Notes: generated by a model not told the origin, from the sequence alone. Counted from the stretch's first letter, positions 52,071 to 62,645 are shown. The stretch is DNA of 64,000 nt from HyVt-477 sp965224605 (GCA_965224605.1 CBDCZP010000001.1:1-64000), one strand, 5' to 3'. Numbers and translations are program-made.

Positions 52071-54650
52071 GTGCTAAACACCTACCAAGAGCATGTTGCT
52101 GAACGCGCTGAACAAAATATCCCGCCTTTGCCTTTAAGTGCACAGCAAGTTGCTGATTTGGTTGAATTGATGAAGAACCCTCCTGCTGGAGAAGAAGCAT
52201 TCCTACTTGAATTGATTTCAGATCGTGTGCCTGCGGGTGTTGATGAAGCTGCTTATGTTAAAGCTGGCTTTCTTGCTGCTATTGCAAAGGGTGAAGCTAG
52301 TTCTCCATTGATTGACAAAAACAAAGCGGTTGAACTGTTGGGTACCATGTTAGGTGGTTACAACATAGCTCCATTGATTGATGCGCTGGATGATGATGAA
52401 GTGGCAGAAACAGCAGTAAACGCATTGTCACATACCTTATTGATGTTCGATGCTTTTCATGATGTCAAAGAAAAGGCGGACGCTGGAAATGTGCATGCCA
52501 AGACAGTTATGCAATCGTGGGCTGATGCGGAATGGTTTACTAGTAAATCTCCCTTAGCTGAGAAAATCACTGTTACTGCTTATAAAGTACCGGGCGAAAC
52601 CAATACCGATGATCTTTCTCCGGCGCCAGATGCCTGGTCAAGACCGGATATTCCTTTTCATGCTTTAGCCATGTTGAAAATGCCACGACCCAATTTCACT
52701 GAAGATCCTTTGGGCACGTTAGAAAAACTGAAAGAAAAAGGTCATCCACTCGCTTATGTGGGCGATGTTGTGGGTACAGGTTCTTCCCGAAAATCAGCCA
52801 CTAACTCCGTACTTTGGTATATGGGTAATGATATTCCGCATATCCCTAATAAGCGTGCTGGCGGTTTTTGCTTAGGTGGAAAAATCGCACCGATCTTCTT
52901 TAATACACTCGAAGATGCGGGTGCGTTACCTGTTGAAATGGATGTTTCAAGTGTAAACATGGGCGATGTGATTGATATTTACCCCTATGAAGGTGTCGCC
53001 AAAAACCACGATACCGGCGAAGTGATTTCAACGTTTGAATTAAAAACCCAAGTCCTGTTAGATGAAATACAAGCAGGAGGAAGAATTCCGCTTATTATTG
53101 GTCGTGGATTAACAACACGAGCACGTGAAGCATTGGGGCTAGAAACATCGAATGTTTTCAAAATACCTGATGAACCTGAGCAAAGTGATAAAGGTTATAC
53201 GTTAGGGCAGAAAATGGTGGGTAAAGCCTGCGGTCTGGAAGGCGTGAGGCCAGGACAATACTGTGAGCCTAAAATGACCACAGTAGGATCTCAGGATACT
53301 ACTGGCCCGATGACACGAGATGAGCTAAAAGACTTGGCTTGCTTGGGCTTTTCTGCTGATTTGACCATGCAGTCATTTTGTCATACTGCTGCGTACCCAC
53401 GCCCTGTTGATGTGGATACACAACACACTTTGCCTGAGTTTATGATGAATCGTGGTGGTGTTTCCTTGCGTCCTGGTGATGGCATTATTCACTCTTGGTT
53501 AAACCGCATGTTATTACCAGATACCGTTGGAACCGGGGGAGACTCGCATACCCGGTTCCCTATAGGTATTTCATTCCCGGCTGGTTCTGGGTTGGTGGCT
53601 TTTGCATCAGCAACTGGCGTAATGCCGCTGGATATGCCTGAATCGGTATTGGTGCGTTTTACGGGTGACATGCAACCGGGTATTACCCTACGTGATTTGG
53701 TTAATGCTATACCGTATGTAGCTATTCAGAAAGGTTTGTTGACGGTTGAAAAATCGAACAAGAAAAATGTATATTCGGGTCGCGTACTAGAAATAGAAGG
53801 TCTACCTGATCTTAAAGTAGAACAAGCCTTTGAGCTTTCTGATGCCTCGGCAGAGCGTTCGGCTTCAGGTTGTACGATTAAGCTGGATGAAGCACCTATT
53901 CGTGAGTACCTGAAATCTAATGTCACTCTGTTGAAATGGATGATTGCTGAGGGCTATGGTGATGAACGAACCCTTTCTCGGCGTATTGAAGCGATGCAAG
54001 ACTGGCTAGATAACCCCGTGTTGATGACGGCTGATGCGGATGCTGAATACGCAGAGATCATCGAAATTGACTTAAATGAAATCAAAGAACCGCTACTTGC
54101 CTGTCCGAATGACCCAGATGATATTAAACCGTTATCAGCAGTGGCTGGTGATAAGGTAGACGAAGTCTTTATTGGTTCTTGTATGACTAATATCGGGCAT
54201 TTCCGTGCGGCGGCAAAGCTGTTCGATAAATTTGGTGGCGCAGTCCCTGCCAGAACATGGATAGTACCGCCAACAAAAATGGACGAACATCAACTCATGG
54301 AAGAAGGCTATTACAATATCTTCGGGCGTGTGGGTGCGCGTACAGAAATGCCGGGTTGTTCCTTGTGTATGGGAAATCAGGCGCGAGTAGCACCCAACTC
54401 AACCGTAGTGTCTACATCTACCCGTAACTTCCCGAACCGACTGGGTGATGGTGCTAATGTCTATTTGGCATCGGCAGAACTTTCTGCTGTCTCAGCCATG
54501 TTGGGGAAACTTCCTAGCGTGGAAGAGTATATGAGTTATGCTAATGATTTAGATTTAATGTCGGATGATATTTATCGTTATATGAATTTTGATGAAATAG
54601 AAAGTTTTCAGAACGCAGCCGAGAAGTTTATACCTATTGCGGTTGCATAA
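52071..54650 (+). CDS. acnB: Aconitate hydratase B
   Basis: The 859-residue protein starts with GTG behind GGAG and has the N-terminal HEAT-like part, the swivel domain (ETNTDDLSPAPDAWSRPDIP) and the [4Fe-4S] ligand cysteines in GSCMTNIGHFR and GCSLCMGNQARV. It interconverts citrate and isocitrate. AcnB has the swivel domain ahead of the catalytic ones, as seen here. Length is normal. Confidence 0.97.
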   Translation: MLNTYQEHVAERAEQNIPPLPLSAQQVADLVELMKNPPAGEEAFLLELISDRVPAGVDEAAYVKAGFLAAIAKGEASSPLIDKNKAVELLGTMLGGYNIAPLIDALDDDEVAETAVNALSHTLLMFDAFHDVKEKADAGNVHAKTVMQSWADAEWFTSKSPLAEKITVTAYKVPGETNTDDLSPAPDAWSRPDIPFHALAMLKMPRPNFTEDPLGTLEKLKEKGHPLAYVGDVVGTGSSRKSATNSVLWYMGNDIPHIPNKRAGGFCLGGKIAPIFFNTLEDAGALPVEMDVSSVNMGDVIDIYPYEGVAKNHDTGEVISTFELKTQVLLDEIQAGGRIPLIIGRGLTTRAREALGLETSNVFKIPDEPEQSDKGYTLGQKMVGKACGLEGVRPGQYCEPKMTTVGSQDTTGPMTRDELKDLACLGFSADLTMQSFCHTAAYPRPVDVDTQHTLPEFMMNRGGVSLRPGDGIIHSWLNRMLLPDTVGTGGDSHTRFPIGISFPAGSGLVAFASATGVMPLDMPESVLVRFTGDMQPGITLRDLVNAIPYVAIQKGLLTVEKSNKKNVYSGRVLEIEGLPDLKVEQAFELSDASAERSASGCTIKLDEAPIREYLKSNVTLLKWMIAEGYGDERTLSRRIEAMQDWLDNPVLMTADADAEYAEIIEIDLNEIKEPLLACPNDPDDIKPLSAVAGDKVDEVFIGSCMTNIGHFRAAAKLFDKFGGAVPARTWIVPPTKMDEHQLMEEGYYNIFGRVGARTEMPGCSLCMGNQARVAPNSTVVSTSTRNFPNRLGDGANVYLASAELSAVSAMLGKLPSVEEYMSYANDLDLMSDDIYRYMNFDEIESFQNAAEKFIPIAVA

Positions 54651-54710
54651 AATTACGGGGTTGGGGTGATGGTCGCGCGAATAGCGCGGGAACTTTGCAC
54701 ATTTGTTTCT

Positions 54711-54735
54711 CGTGTTTCGCATCGCTCAACACAGG
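54711..54735. repeat. Short interspersed repeat, copy 3
   Basis: CGTGTTTCGCATCGCTCAAC followed by ACAGG lies after acnB. GTGTT pairs with AACAC. It is closely similar to 6753-6776 and 6131-6155; a fourth, reversed partial copy is at 23354-23368. Confidence 0.5.
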
Positions 54736-54880
54736 TTACATACATAACCGGTTAATCCTTCAAAGGCTGTTTTGGACGAGAACGAATTGATGAATTGAGT
54801 ATGGGTGTTCTTGGGTTGTTCCCAAGATTAAAAAGATATTCGACAAAGTTCAGTTTTTAGGTAGAATACGCGCACCTCTC

Positions 54881-54967
54881 GCCGGAGTGGTGGAATCGGT
54901 AGACACGCGGGATTCAAAATCCCGTTCTGGCAACAGAGTGTGGGTTCAAGTCCCACCTCCGGCACCA
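54881..54967 (+). tRNA. tRNA-Leu (anticodon CAA)
   Basis: The 87-base gene begins GCCGGAG, which pairs with CTCCGGC at the end, and carries an encoded CCA (54965-54967). The anticodon loop reads TTCAAAA with anticodon CAA. A long variable arm marks a class II tRNA. GGTTCAAGTCC is the T arm. It lies between acnB and carA. Confidence 0.95.
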
Positions 54968-55196
54968 TTTGATAAGTCCTTTATCAAGTATAAATTTTAT
55001 TTATCTTTAACGAAACACACTAACTTGCTGACAAAGCGATAATAGGTAGTAATAGCGGTTTATTTGATGTTATTAGTCGTAGACAGTATGAGTGGCTTTC
55101 CATTAATATATGGCGGTCTTTTATAAGCAGCCTGGATTTTCCTCTCTGCTTGTTTTGTGTGCCCATCTTGGGCGGGTCAACGGAGGTCTAGTTTCT

Positions 55197-56351
55197 GTGA
55201 GAAAACGTGCGATATTGGTTCTTGAGGACGGTAGTATTTTTCAAGGTGAATCAATCGGTTGTGACGGAAAATCGGTAGGTGAAGTAGTGTTTAATACTGC
55301 TTTGACAGGCTATCAGGAAATCCTGACCGATCCTTCTTATGCCAAACAATTGATAACTTTAACTTACCCACATATTGGTAACGTCGGTGTTACTACTGAA
55401 GATGAAGAAGCAGATAGTATTTTTGCTTCGGGTTTGATAGTAAAAGATGTTCCCATGTTATATAGCAACTGGCGCGCTCAGGAATCATTGCCGACTTATC
55501 TGAACCGTCGTGAAGTGGTAGCTATCGCGGATATTGATACCCGTCGATTGACACGACTGTTGCGAGAGAAAGGCGCACAAGCGGGCTGTATTATTTCGGG
55601 TATAGCCGCTGGGGATGATAGTTCTGAGGCTGAGGCACTAGAAGCTGCGAAATCCTTCTCTGGATTGAAAGGACTTGATCTTGCAAAAGAAGTGACTACT
55701 GATAAATCGTATGAGTGGACATTAGGTTCATGGCAGTTGGAGTCAGAGGATGCTAAGTCCGTTGAAAAAGACACGGCTGATTTTAATGTGGTCGCCTATG
55801 ATTTTGGTATCAAGAAAAATATTTTACGAATGCTAGTTGACCGAGGTTGCCACGTAACGGTTGTTCCAGCCAAGACTCCAGCTAGTGATGTATTGGTGAT
55901 GAATCCTGACGGTGTGTTTTTATCCAACGGCCCTGGTGATCCAGAGCCTTGTGATTATGCTATCAATGCTATTCAGGAAGTACTGGAAAGCAAACTGCCG
56001 ACATTTGGCATTTGTTTAGGTCATCAGTTGTTAGGATTGGCAAGTGGAGCCAAGACTACCAAGATGAAATTTGGTCATCATGGCGCGAATCATCCGGTAC
56101 AAGATTTAGCCACTGAAAAAGTCATGATCACCAGCCAGAACCACGGTTTTGCAGTTGATGAATCCTCCTTGCCTGATAATTTACAAACGACCCACCGCTC
56201 TTTGTTTGACAATACCTTGCAGGGTATCAGCCGAACAGATTGCCCCGCGATTGGTTTTCAGGGGCATCCTGAAGCCAGCCCAGGTCCACATGATGTTGCA
56301 CCTGTGTTTGACCAGTTTATTTCCATGATGCAAGAGAATAAGAGTAGCTAA
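55197..56351 (+). CDS. carA: Carbamoyl-phosphate synthase small subunit
   Basis: The protein has 384 residues starting at the GTG at 55197, 9 bases after GGAGGT; the frame is open 29 codons further up without support. The C-terminal glutaminase has the nucleophile Cys in FGICLGHQ near residue 270 and the His/Glu pair in GHPEAS. It releases ammonia from glutamine for CarB. The stop overlaps carB (TAATG). Confidence 0.96.
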   Translation: MRKRAILVLEDGSIFQGESIGCDGKSVGEVVFNTALTGYQEILTDPSYAKQLITLTYPHIGNVGVTTEDEEADSIFASGLIVKDVPMLYSNWRAQESLPTYLNRREVVAIADIDTRRLTRLLREKGAQAGCIISGIAAGDDSSEAEALEAAKSFSGLKGLDLAKEVTTDKSYEWTLGSWQLESEDAKSVEKDTADFNVVAYDFGIKKNILRMLVDRGCHVTVVPAKTPASDVLVMNPDGVFLSNGPGDPEPCDYAINAIQEVLESKLPTFGICLGHQLLGLASGAKTTKMKFGHHGANHPVQDLATEKVMITSQNHGFAVDESSLPDNLQTTHRSLFDNTLQGISRTDCPAIGFQGHPEASPGPHDVAPVFDQFISMMQENKSS

Positions 56352-59300
56352 TGCCAAAACGTACGGATATTAAAAGTATATTAATCATTGGTGCAGGGCC
56401 GATTATTATCGGTCAGGCTTGTGAATTTGATTATTCAGGTGCTCAAGCATGTAAAGCGTTACGCGAAGAAGGATACCGGGTCATTCTGGTTAATTCTAAT
56501 CCTGCGACGATTATGACTGACCCTGAAATGGCAGATGCTATTTATATAGAACCGATTCAGTGGGATGTGGTTGAAGCCATTATCGAAAAAGAAAAACCTG
56601 ATGCGTTATTGCCAACCATGGGTGGACAAACCGCATTAAACTGTGCGTTGGAACTGGAAAGCAAAGGTGTTCTGGAAAAGTACCATGTTGAGATGATCGG
56701 CGCGACGAGTAAAGCCATTGATATGGCTGAAGATCGTCTGAAGTTTCGTGAAGCGATGGATGAGATTGGCTTGGCTTCTGCACGTTCTGATGTGGCTCAT
56801 ACCATGGACGACGCACGTAGAATCCAGCATGAAATAGGCTTTCCGATGATCATCCGTCCTTCATTCACTATGGGTGGATCAGGTGGCGGCATTGCTTATA
56901 ACCAAGACGAATATGAAGATATTGTATCGCGAGGGTTGGATCTTTCACCCACTACTGAAGTTCTGATTGAAGAGTCCTTGCTGGGTTGGAAAGAATACGA
57001 AATGGAAGTGGTGCGTGACCACAAAGACAACTGTATTATTATCTGTTCTATTGAAAACCTTGATCCAATGGGTATTCATACGGGTGATTCAATTACGGTT
57101 GCACCTGCACAAACGCTTAGCGATAAGGAATATCAGATTATGCGCAATGCGTCATTAGATGTATTGCGTAAGATTGGCGTGGACACGGGCGGATCGAATG
57201 TACAGTTTTCGATTAACCCAGAAAATGGTCGCATGGTGATAATCGAGATGAACCCACGGGTTTCTCGTTCCTCTGCATTGGCCTCCAAAGCGACTGGATT
57301 CCCCATTGCTAAAGTCGCGGCTAAACTAGCAGTAGGCTATACGTTAGATGAATTAAAGAATGATATTACCGGTGGCGCAACACCTGCATCCTTTGAACCT
57401 AGCATTGACTATGTCGTCACTAAAATTCCACGTTTTACGTTCGAGAAATTCCCGCAGGCGGAAGACAGACTAACCACACAGATGAAGTCTGTGGGTGAGG
57501 TTATGGCGATTGGCCGTACTTTTCAAGAGTCTTTTCAAAAAGCACTTCGTGGCTTGGAGACGGGCATTGATGGTCTGGACGAACGTGTTGACCTCGAAGC
57601 AGATACTGCTAAGGACATATTACGTCAGCAACTTACCGATGCAGGTAGTGAGCGTATCCTCTATGTAGGTGATGCGTTCCGTTTTGGCATGAATCTGGAG
57701 ACAGTATTTGACTATACGGCTATTGATCCCTGGTTTCTGGTACAAATCAAAGACATTATTGATTTGGAACAGGGTCTGAAAGAGCGCTTCCTGAAAAGTA
57801 TAGATAAGCACGAAATGTTCCAGCTAAAGCGTAAAGGTTTTTCTGATCGTCGCTTGGCGAAGTTACTTCATGACACTGAGAAGAACGTTAGAAAACATCG
57901 TCATCAATTAGAAGTACGGCCTGTTTATAAACGTGTTGATACTTGTGCTGCGGAATTCGCAACTAGCACCGCTTATATGTACTCAACTTACGATGAAGAA
58001 TGTGAGTCAGCACCGACAGACAAAGACAAAATCATCATTTTAGGAGGCGGCCCTAACCGTATTGGCCAGGGTATCGAATTTGATTATTGCTGTGTACATG
58101 CAGCGTTTGCGATGCGTGATGATGGCTATGAAACGATTATGATTAACTGTAATCCAGAAACCGTTTCAACTGATTATGATACATCGGATCGTTTATATTT
58201 CGAGCCTTTAACACTCGAAGATGTACTTGAAATCGTTGATATAGAAAAACCCAAAGGCGTTATCGTTCAATACGGTGGACAAACCCCACTGAAGCTTGCT
58301 GAGGCATTGGAAGATAATGGTGTTCCTATTATCGGTACATCGCCCGATGCCATTGATTTAGCCGAAGATCGTGAGCGTTTTCAGCAAATGATCGAAAAGT
58401 TAGGTTTGAAACAACCTCCTAATCGTACTGCTCGTGATACAGAATCTGCGGTTCGTTTAGCGGAAGAAATTGGTTATCCTCTGGTAGTGCGTCCTTCTTA
58501 TGTGTTAGGTGGTCGTGCAATGGAGATTGTTCATAACGAAGAAGACTTACGCCACTATATGCAATATGCCGTTAAAGTCTCCAATGATTCTCCTGTATTA
58601 CTTGATCGCTTTTTAGATGATGCGATTGAAGTGGATATGGACGCCATTTGTGACGGTGAAGATGTGTTGATTGGTGGCATTATGCAACATATCGAACAGG
58701 CAGGAATCCACTCGGGTGATTCGGCGTGTTCATTGCCCCCGTATTCTTTAAGTGAAGATGTTCAGAATGAATTACGCCGTCAAATGGTGATGATGGGTAA
58801 AGCCTTGCATGTTATAGGTCTTATGAATGCTCAGTTTGCCATAAAAGGGGACGATATCTACATTCTTGAAGTCAATCCTAGAGCTTCACGAACCGTACCT
58901 TTTGTATCAAAAGCGACAGGCCGACCCTTAGCTAAAATAGCTGCGCTTTGTATGGCAGGTACATCATTAAAAGAGCAAGGCGAGATAACCGAAATGATTC
59001 CTGATTACTATTCAGTGAAAGAAGCGGTATTCCCGTTTATTAAATTTGCGGGAGTTGATCCTGTGCTATCGCCTGAAATGAAATCAACGGGCGAAGTGAT
59101 GGGCGTGGGAGCAACATTTGCTGAAGCCTTTGGTAAGTCGCAATATGCAGCTAGTGTCGATATCCCAAATAGCGGAACTGCTTTTCTGAGCGTACGCGAA
59201 GCAGATCAGGAGGCCATAGTAGATATAGCTCGTATGCTGTTGGAGCAAGGCTTTAAGCTGGTAGCGACACGAGGCACACGTCGTAAAATAGAAAAAGCAG

Positions 59301-59572
59301 GCTATGCTTGTGGAGAAGCCAAAAAAGTAAGAGAAGGTCGCCCACATATTGTTGATATGATTAAAAATAAAGAGATTGATCTTATTGTGAATACCACGGA
59401 AGGCAAACAAGCCACCAAAGATTCGTATGAAATAAGATCGGAGGCACTACATGGTAAAGTAACCTACACTACTACCATCTCAGGAGCATGGGCACTTTGC
59501 CAGTCTATTGCTCATAAAGAAGATGTAAAGGTATATAGTTTGCAAAACCTACATAAAGGAAAATTACAATGA
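56351..59572 (+). CDS. carB: Carbamoyl-phosphate synthase large subunit
   Basis: The 1073-residue protein has two ATP-grasp halves, each with its glycine-rich loop (MGGSGGGIAYN and VLGGRAMEIV), an oligomerisation segment between them, and an MGS-like allosteric domain at the C-terminus. It makes carbamoyl phosphate for arginine and pyrimidines. It overlaps carA by one base and greA by four. Confidence 0.97.
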   Translation: MPKRTDIKSILIIGAGPIIIGQACEFDYSGAQACKALREEGYRVILVNSNPATIMTDPEMADAIYIEPIQWDVVEAIIEKEKPDALLPTMGGQTALNCALELESKGVLEKYHVEMIGATSKAIDMAEDRLKFREAMDEIGLASARSDVAHTMDDARRIQHEIGFPMIIRPSFTMGGSGGGIAYNQDEYEDIVSRGLDLSPTTEVLIEESLLGWKEYEMEVVRDHKDNCIIICSIENLDPMGIHTGDSITVAPAQTLSDKEYQIMRNASLDVLRKIGVDTGGSNVQFSINPENGRMVIIEMNPRVSRSSALASKATGFPIAKVAAKLAVGYTLDELKNDITGGATPASFEPSIDYVVTKIPRFTFEKFPQAEDRLTTQMKSVGEVMAIGRTFQESFQKALRGLETGIDGLDERVDLEADTAKDILRQQLTDAGSERILYVGDAFRFGMNLETVFDYTAIDPWFLVQIKDIIDLEQGLKERFLKSIDKHEMFQLKRKGFSDRRLAKLLHDTEKNVRKHRHQLEVRPVYKRVDTCAAEFATSTAYMYSTYDEECESAPTDKDKIIILGGGPNRIGQGIEFDYCCVHAAFAMRDDGYETIMINCNPETVSTDYDTSDRLYFEPLTLEDVLEIVDIEKPKGVIVQYGGQTPLKLAEALEDNGVPIIGTSPDAIDLAEDRERFQQMIEKLGLKQPPNRTARDTESAVRLAEEIGYPLVVRPSYVLGGRAMEIVHNEEDLRHYMQYAVKVSNDSPVLLDRFLDDAIEVDMDAICDGEDVLIGGIMQHIEQAGIHSGDSACSLPPYSLSEDVQNELRRQMVMMGKALHVIGLMNAQFAIKGDDIYILEVNPRASRTVPFVSKATGRPLAKIAALCMAGTSLKEQGEITEMIPDYYSVKEAVFPFIKFAGVDPVLSPEMKSTGEVMGVGATFAEAFGKSQYAASVDIPNSGTAFLSVREADQEAIVDIARMLLEQGFKLVATRGTRRKIEKAGYACGEAKKVREGRPHIVDMIKNKEIDLIVNTTEGKQATKDSYEIRSEALHGKVTYTTTISGAWALCQSIAHKEDVKVYSLQNLHKGKLQ

Positions 59573-60051
59573 CCAGAGCGCCCGTTACAGCCAAAGGTGC
59601 TGAAGAATTAAAAGAAGAGTTGAAACATCTTAAGAAGGTGGTTCGCCCTAGAATTGTGGCAGATATCGCAACCGCCAGAGAACATGGTGATCTAAAAGAA
59701 AACGCTGAATACCATGCTGCGCGTGAGCAGCATGGATTTAACGAAGGACGCATTCAACAGATTGAAGGCGTATTGTCTACCGCTCAAATTATTGATGTTC
59801 CGGGCTTGTCTACCAACAATGCTGGCAGAGTAGTGTTTGGTGCAACCGTAGAACTAGAAGATGTAGAAACAGAAGAAAAGGTTATTTACCAGATTGTGGG
59901 TGATATTGAAGCAGATATTAAGAAGAATCGTATTGCTGTTACTTCACCTATCGCACGGGCTATGATTGGTAAAGAGGAAGGTGAAATTACGGCTGTCCGG
60001 GCTCCTGATGGTATCCGTGAATATGAGATAATTGAAGTAGAGTATAAATAA
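59569..60051 (+). CDS. greA: Transcription elongation factor GreA
   Basis: The 160-residue protein has the N-terminal coiled coil with the conserved acidic tip (REHGDLKENAEYHAAREQHG) and the C-terminal FKBP-like domain (IVGDIEADIKKNRIAVTSPI). It stimulates transcript cleavage in backtracked RNA polymerase. carA-carB-greA is a widespread gammaproteobacterial order; the ATGA overlap with carB indicates coupling. Confidence 0.96.
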   Translation: MTRAPVTAKGAEELKEELKHLKKVVRPRIVADIATAREHGDLKENAEYHAAREQHGFNEGRIQQIEGVLSTAQIIDVPGLSTNNAGRVVFGATVELEDVETEEKVIYQIVGDIEADIKKNRIAVTSPIARAMIGKEEGEITAVRAPDGIREYEIIEVEYK

Positions 60052-60121
60052 ACTATTATAAAGCATCTCTTATGGAGCTTCTGATTCTTGTCCATGGGTA
60101 ATATAAGCCATAGTACTAAAG

Positions 60122-60173
60122 TACAGTTTAAAAATATTAACCTAAAGTTTAGATAGAAATGATCTAAACTGTA
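60122..60173. promoter_or_regulatory. Competing dyads upstream of an AP2-like gene
   Basis: TACAGTTTA (60122-60130) and AGTTTAGAT (60146-60154) can each pair with overlapping parts of ATCTAAACTGTA (60162-60173). The stems are 9 bp each and mutually exclusive. This could be a leader switch or a cluster of AGTTTA operator half-sites. Confidence 0.45.
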
Positions 60174-60235
60174 AGTACATGCGTTATATCTAATACTACA
60201 TAAAAAAATGCGTGATAGTACTTCAGGATCAACAA

Positions 60236-60829
60236 ATGCCAGTTTATGAAAAAGAAGATGGTTCGCAAATAAGAGTGGCGGTATCTGTCGGCGGTAAATT
60301 ACGTCAGAAATACTTTCATCCTAAAACTACGAACAATCTCATCAATGATCGTAAGAAAGCCAAGGCTATTGAAGTTGAATGGAAGTTTGAAGCTAACGTT
60401 ATCGCTTCTCAAAAAAATAGAGAAAGAGCCGAAAAAAGAAGAAGCTCTGCCTATGTGACTGGTGTAGGTGGAATTAAAATGAAGTTTCTGGTCAATACAA
60501 AAAATCGCCCTAAACGTGGCGCCAAAACCAAACGAAAAAGAAAAATAAGCTATTACACTCCGGCTTTTGTTGTATCGGGTAGTCAGGATAGCAAGCTGTA
60601 TTGCAAAAACTTTAATATTAAAACACAGGGTTTCGATATGGCATGGTTTAACGCTGTATCCTTTCTCTGTTCTACCAAAAAGATAAGTAGTATCGATCAC
60701 TTACTTAAGAAAAGACCTCCCATTGAACAGTTTAAAGTGATCGTTGATTGGCAACGCAAACTGGGACATAAAATTCCAGAGGAACGTCTTCCTGACGAGT
60801 TATTGGCGCTCAATCTCCCAGCTGATTAA
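60236..60829 (+). CDS. Basic protein with an AP2-like segment, function unknown
   Basis: The protein has 197 residues from the ATG at 60236, 7 bases after AGGA. The first 100 residues are very basic (KNRERAEKRRSSAYVTG, RPKRGAKTKRKRK). The next segment (YYTPAFVVSG, DSKLYCKNFNIKTQGFDMAW) has the strand spacing and the aromatic F..KTQGFD pattern I associate with bacterial AP2-type DNA-binding domains. This is a weak match. The C-terminal part is helical. It stands alone. Confidence 0.45.
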   Translation: MPVYEKEDGSQIRVAVSVGGKLRQKYFHPKTTNNLINDRKKAKAIEVEWKFEANVIASQKNRERAEKRRSSAYVTGVGGIKMKFLVNTKNRPKRGAKTKRKRKISYYTPAFVVSGSQDSKLYCKNFNIKTQGFDMAWFNAVSFLCSTKKISSIDHLLKKRPPIEQFKVIVDWQRKLGHKIPEERLPDELLALNLPAD

Positions 60830-61048
60830 CCACTTTGGCTGGGTAGGTCTGGGTAAATAGGAATCTTGTCTATCATAATTCTCTGAATAATCAATGAGAT
60901 TGATTGCTTATATCGATCGGGCTCATATCGTTTTGGGTGTTAATAATCGCCCTCTAGCTACTGCATGGGTAGTGCTTCCTTGTGTTATATCGAATAAAGC
61001 GTTATAAACGCTAATTCCTATTATCCTTGATAGAAGTGACTCCTAATA

Positions 61049-62434
61049 ATGTTTCAAACTTCACAGAAATCCAATTCCATTCCTCTTGTTCCTATCTACG
61101 CCGACCAGCTTGAAGATTGGCTTTCTAAACAAGATAGCAACATTTGTAACTGGCTAGAACAAAATGATTTTTCTGCAAAGCAGTCACAATTTTGTGCTAT
61201 TCCTGATGCGAATAACAATATCCAAAAAATTGTTTTTGGCATTACCGATGAAGACCATATTCGTTGGGCTCTTGGAAATATTTCTATTGCGTTACCAGCG
61301 GGTGATTATCATCTGGAAGGTGATTTAAAAGAGAGTGAAATTGAGTCTATGGCAATTGGTTGGGCTTTAGGTCAATACAGTTTTGATATGACATCCAAGC
61401 AAGAAGATAAATCTTATGCTTTGTTATATATCAAAAACCTTGAACCTGTTTTAGCGGTGATTGATGCGATCACTTTGGTTCGAGATCTGATTAATACTCC
61501 TCCCAGTCATATGATGCCAGAGGATTTATCCAAAGCAACCGCTGATCTCGCTAGTCAATTTGATGCAGATTTTAGTGAGGTGACTGATGAAGGTACTTTA
61601 CAGACGAGCTACCCTGCGATTTATGCTGTCGGTAAGGCCAGTGAGCATCGCCCAAGACTCATTAAATTAACATGGGGCGATGATGAAGATTTACCGCATT
61701 TGTGTTTGGTCGGTAAAGGGGTTTGTTTTGATACCGGTGGTTTGGATTTAAAGCCTTCCAAGTTTATGCGGAATATGAAAAAAGACATGGGTGGTGGTGC
61801 TCATGTACTCGGTTTGGCGAGCTTAATTATGGCGATGAACTTGCCGATAAGGCTGACAGTATTTATTCCAGCTGTAGACAATGCGGTTTCAGGAAATGCT
61901 TTTCGTCCAGGTGATGTCATTAATACACGCGCAGGTAAAACGGTAGAAATTGATAATACAGACGCCGAAGGTCGACTGGTTTTATGTGATGCCCTCACTG
62001 AAGCTGCTGCGTTGAAACCTGAGCTTATTATAGATTTTGCCACGTTAACAGGTGCAGCTAGAGTGGCATTGGGAACAGAGGTTCCGGTATTTTTTAGTAA
62101 CTCTACAGAATTAGCGGCTGAGTTGGATGATGCCAGTTACTTATCGGGTGAAGCTATGTGGCAACTACCGTTGTACAAGCCCTACCGAGCACAACTGGAT
62201 AGTTCTGTTGCAGACTTAATGAATAGCTCGCCAGCAGGATATGGAGGTGCGATAACAGCAGCTTTGTATCTGGATGAATTTGTTCCTGAAAGTATTCCTT
62301 GGCTACATATTGACATGATGGCCTGGAATACACGATCTAGATCAGGACGACCTCAGGGTGGAGAGGCTATGGGGATATTTGCGGTTTCTCATTTTCTATA
62401 CAACAAATATAGCACGGATGCATTCAGCGCCTAG
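61049..62434 (+). CDS. M17-family leucyl aminopeptidase
   Basis: The 461-residue protein has the M17 signature NTDAEGRLVLCDALTEA near residue 312 and the metal ligands in GKGVCFDTGGLDLKP and KKDMGGGAHVLG. It removes N-terminal residues in the cytoplasm with two metal ions. It is shorter than E. coli PepA (503) and has a different N-terminal domain, so a PepB-like or other M17 subgroup is possible and no symbol is given. Confidence 0.9.
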   Translation: MFQTSQKSNSIPLVPIYADQLEDWLSKQDSNICNWLEQNDFSAKQSQFCAIPDANNNIQKIVFGITDEDHIRWALGNISIALPAGDYHLEGDLKESEIESMAIGWALGQYSFDMTSKQEDKSYALLYIKNLEPVLAVIDAITLVRDLINTPPSHMMPEDLSKATADLASQFDADFSEVTDEGTLQTSYPAIYAVGKASEHRPRLIKLTWGDDEDLPHLCLVGKGVCFDTGGLDLKPSKFMRNMKKDMGGGAHVLGLASLIMAMNLPIRLTVFIPAVDNAVSGNAFRPGDVINTRAGKTVEIDNTDAEGRLVLCDALTEAAALKPELIIDFATLTGAARVALGTEVPVFFSNSTELAAELDDASYLSGEAMWQLPLYKPYRAQLDSSVADLMNSSPAGYGGAITAALYLDEFVPESIPWLHIDMMAWNTRSRSGRPQGGEAMGIFAVSHFLYNKYSTDAFSA

Positions 62435-62645
62435 TACATCAATCAATTCAAAGTGTCGCTTCACTTGTCCTGTCTGGATAAGACACCCCAAGTCTCTGGA
62501 GCTTGGGTGCTAGGAGTGTATTAGACTACTTTACGCGATGGCATCCATTTGTCTATTTTTCCCTTACTTTAATGATGAGAGTTTTGTCATTGAGGTTAGT
62601 ATTTTGTAACAATAAGTCCCCATCATCTGATTGACGGCGCACTTA

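Noticed and set aside
55110..55196. Longer start for carA at 55110
   Set aside because: The GTG at 55197 has an ideal GGAGGT site and matches the family N-terminus; the extra 29 codons match nothing.
59084..59410. 108-codon frame opposite the carB 3' end
   Set aside because: Antisense shadow of carB without start signals.
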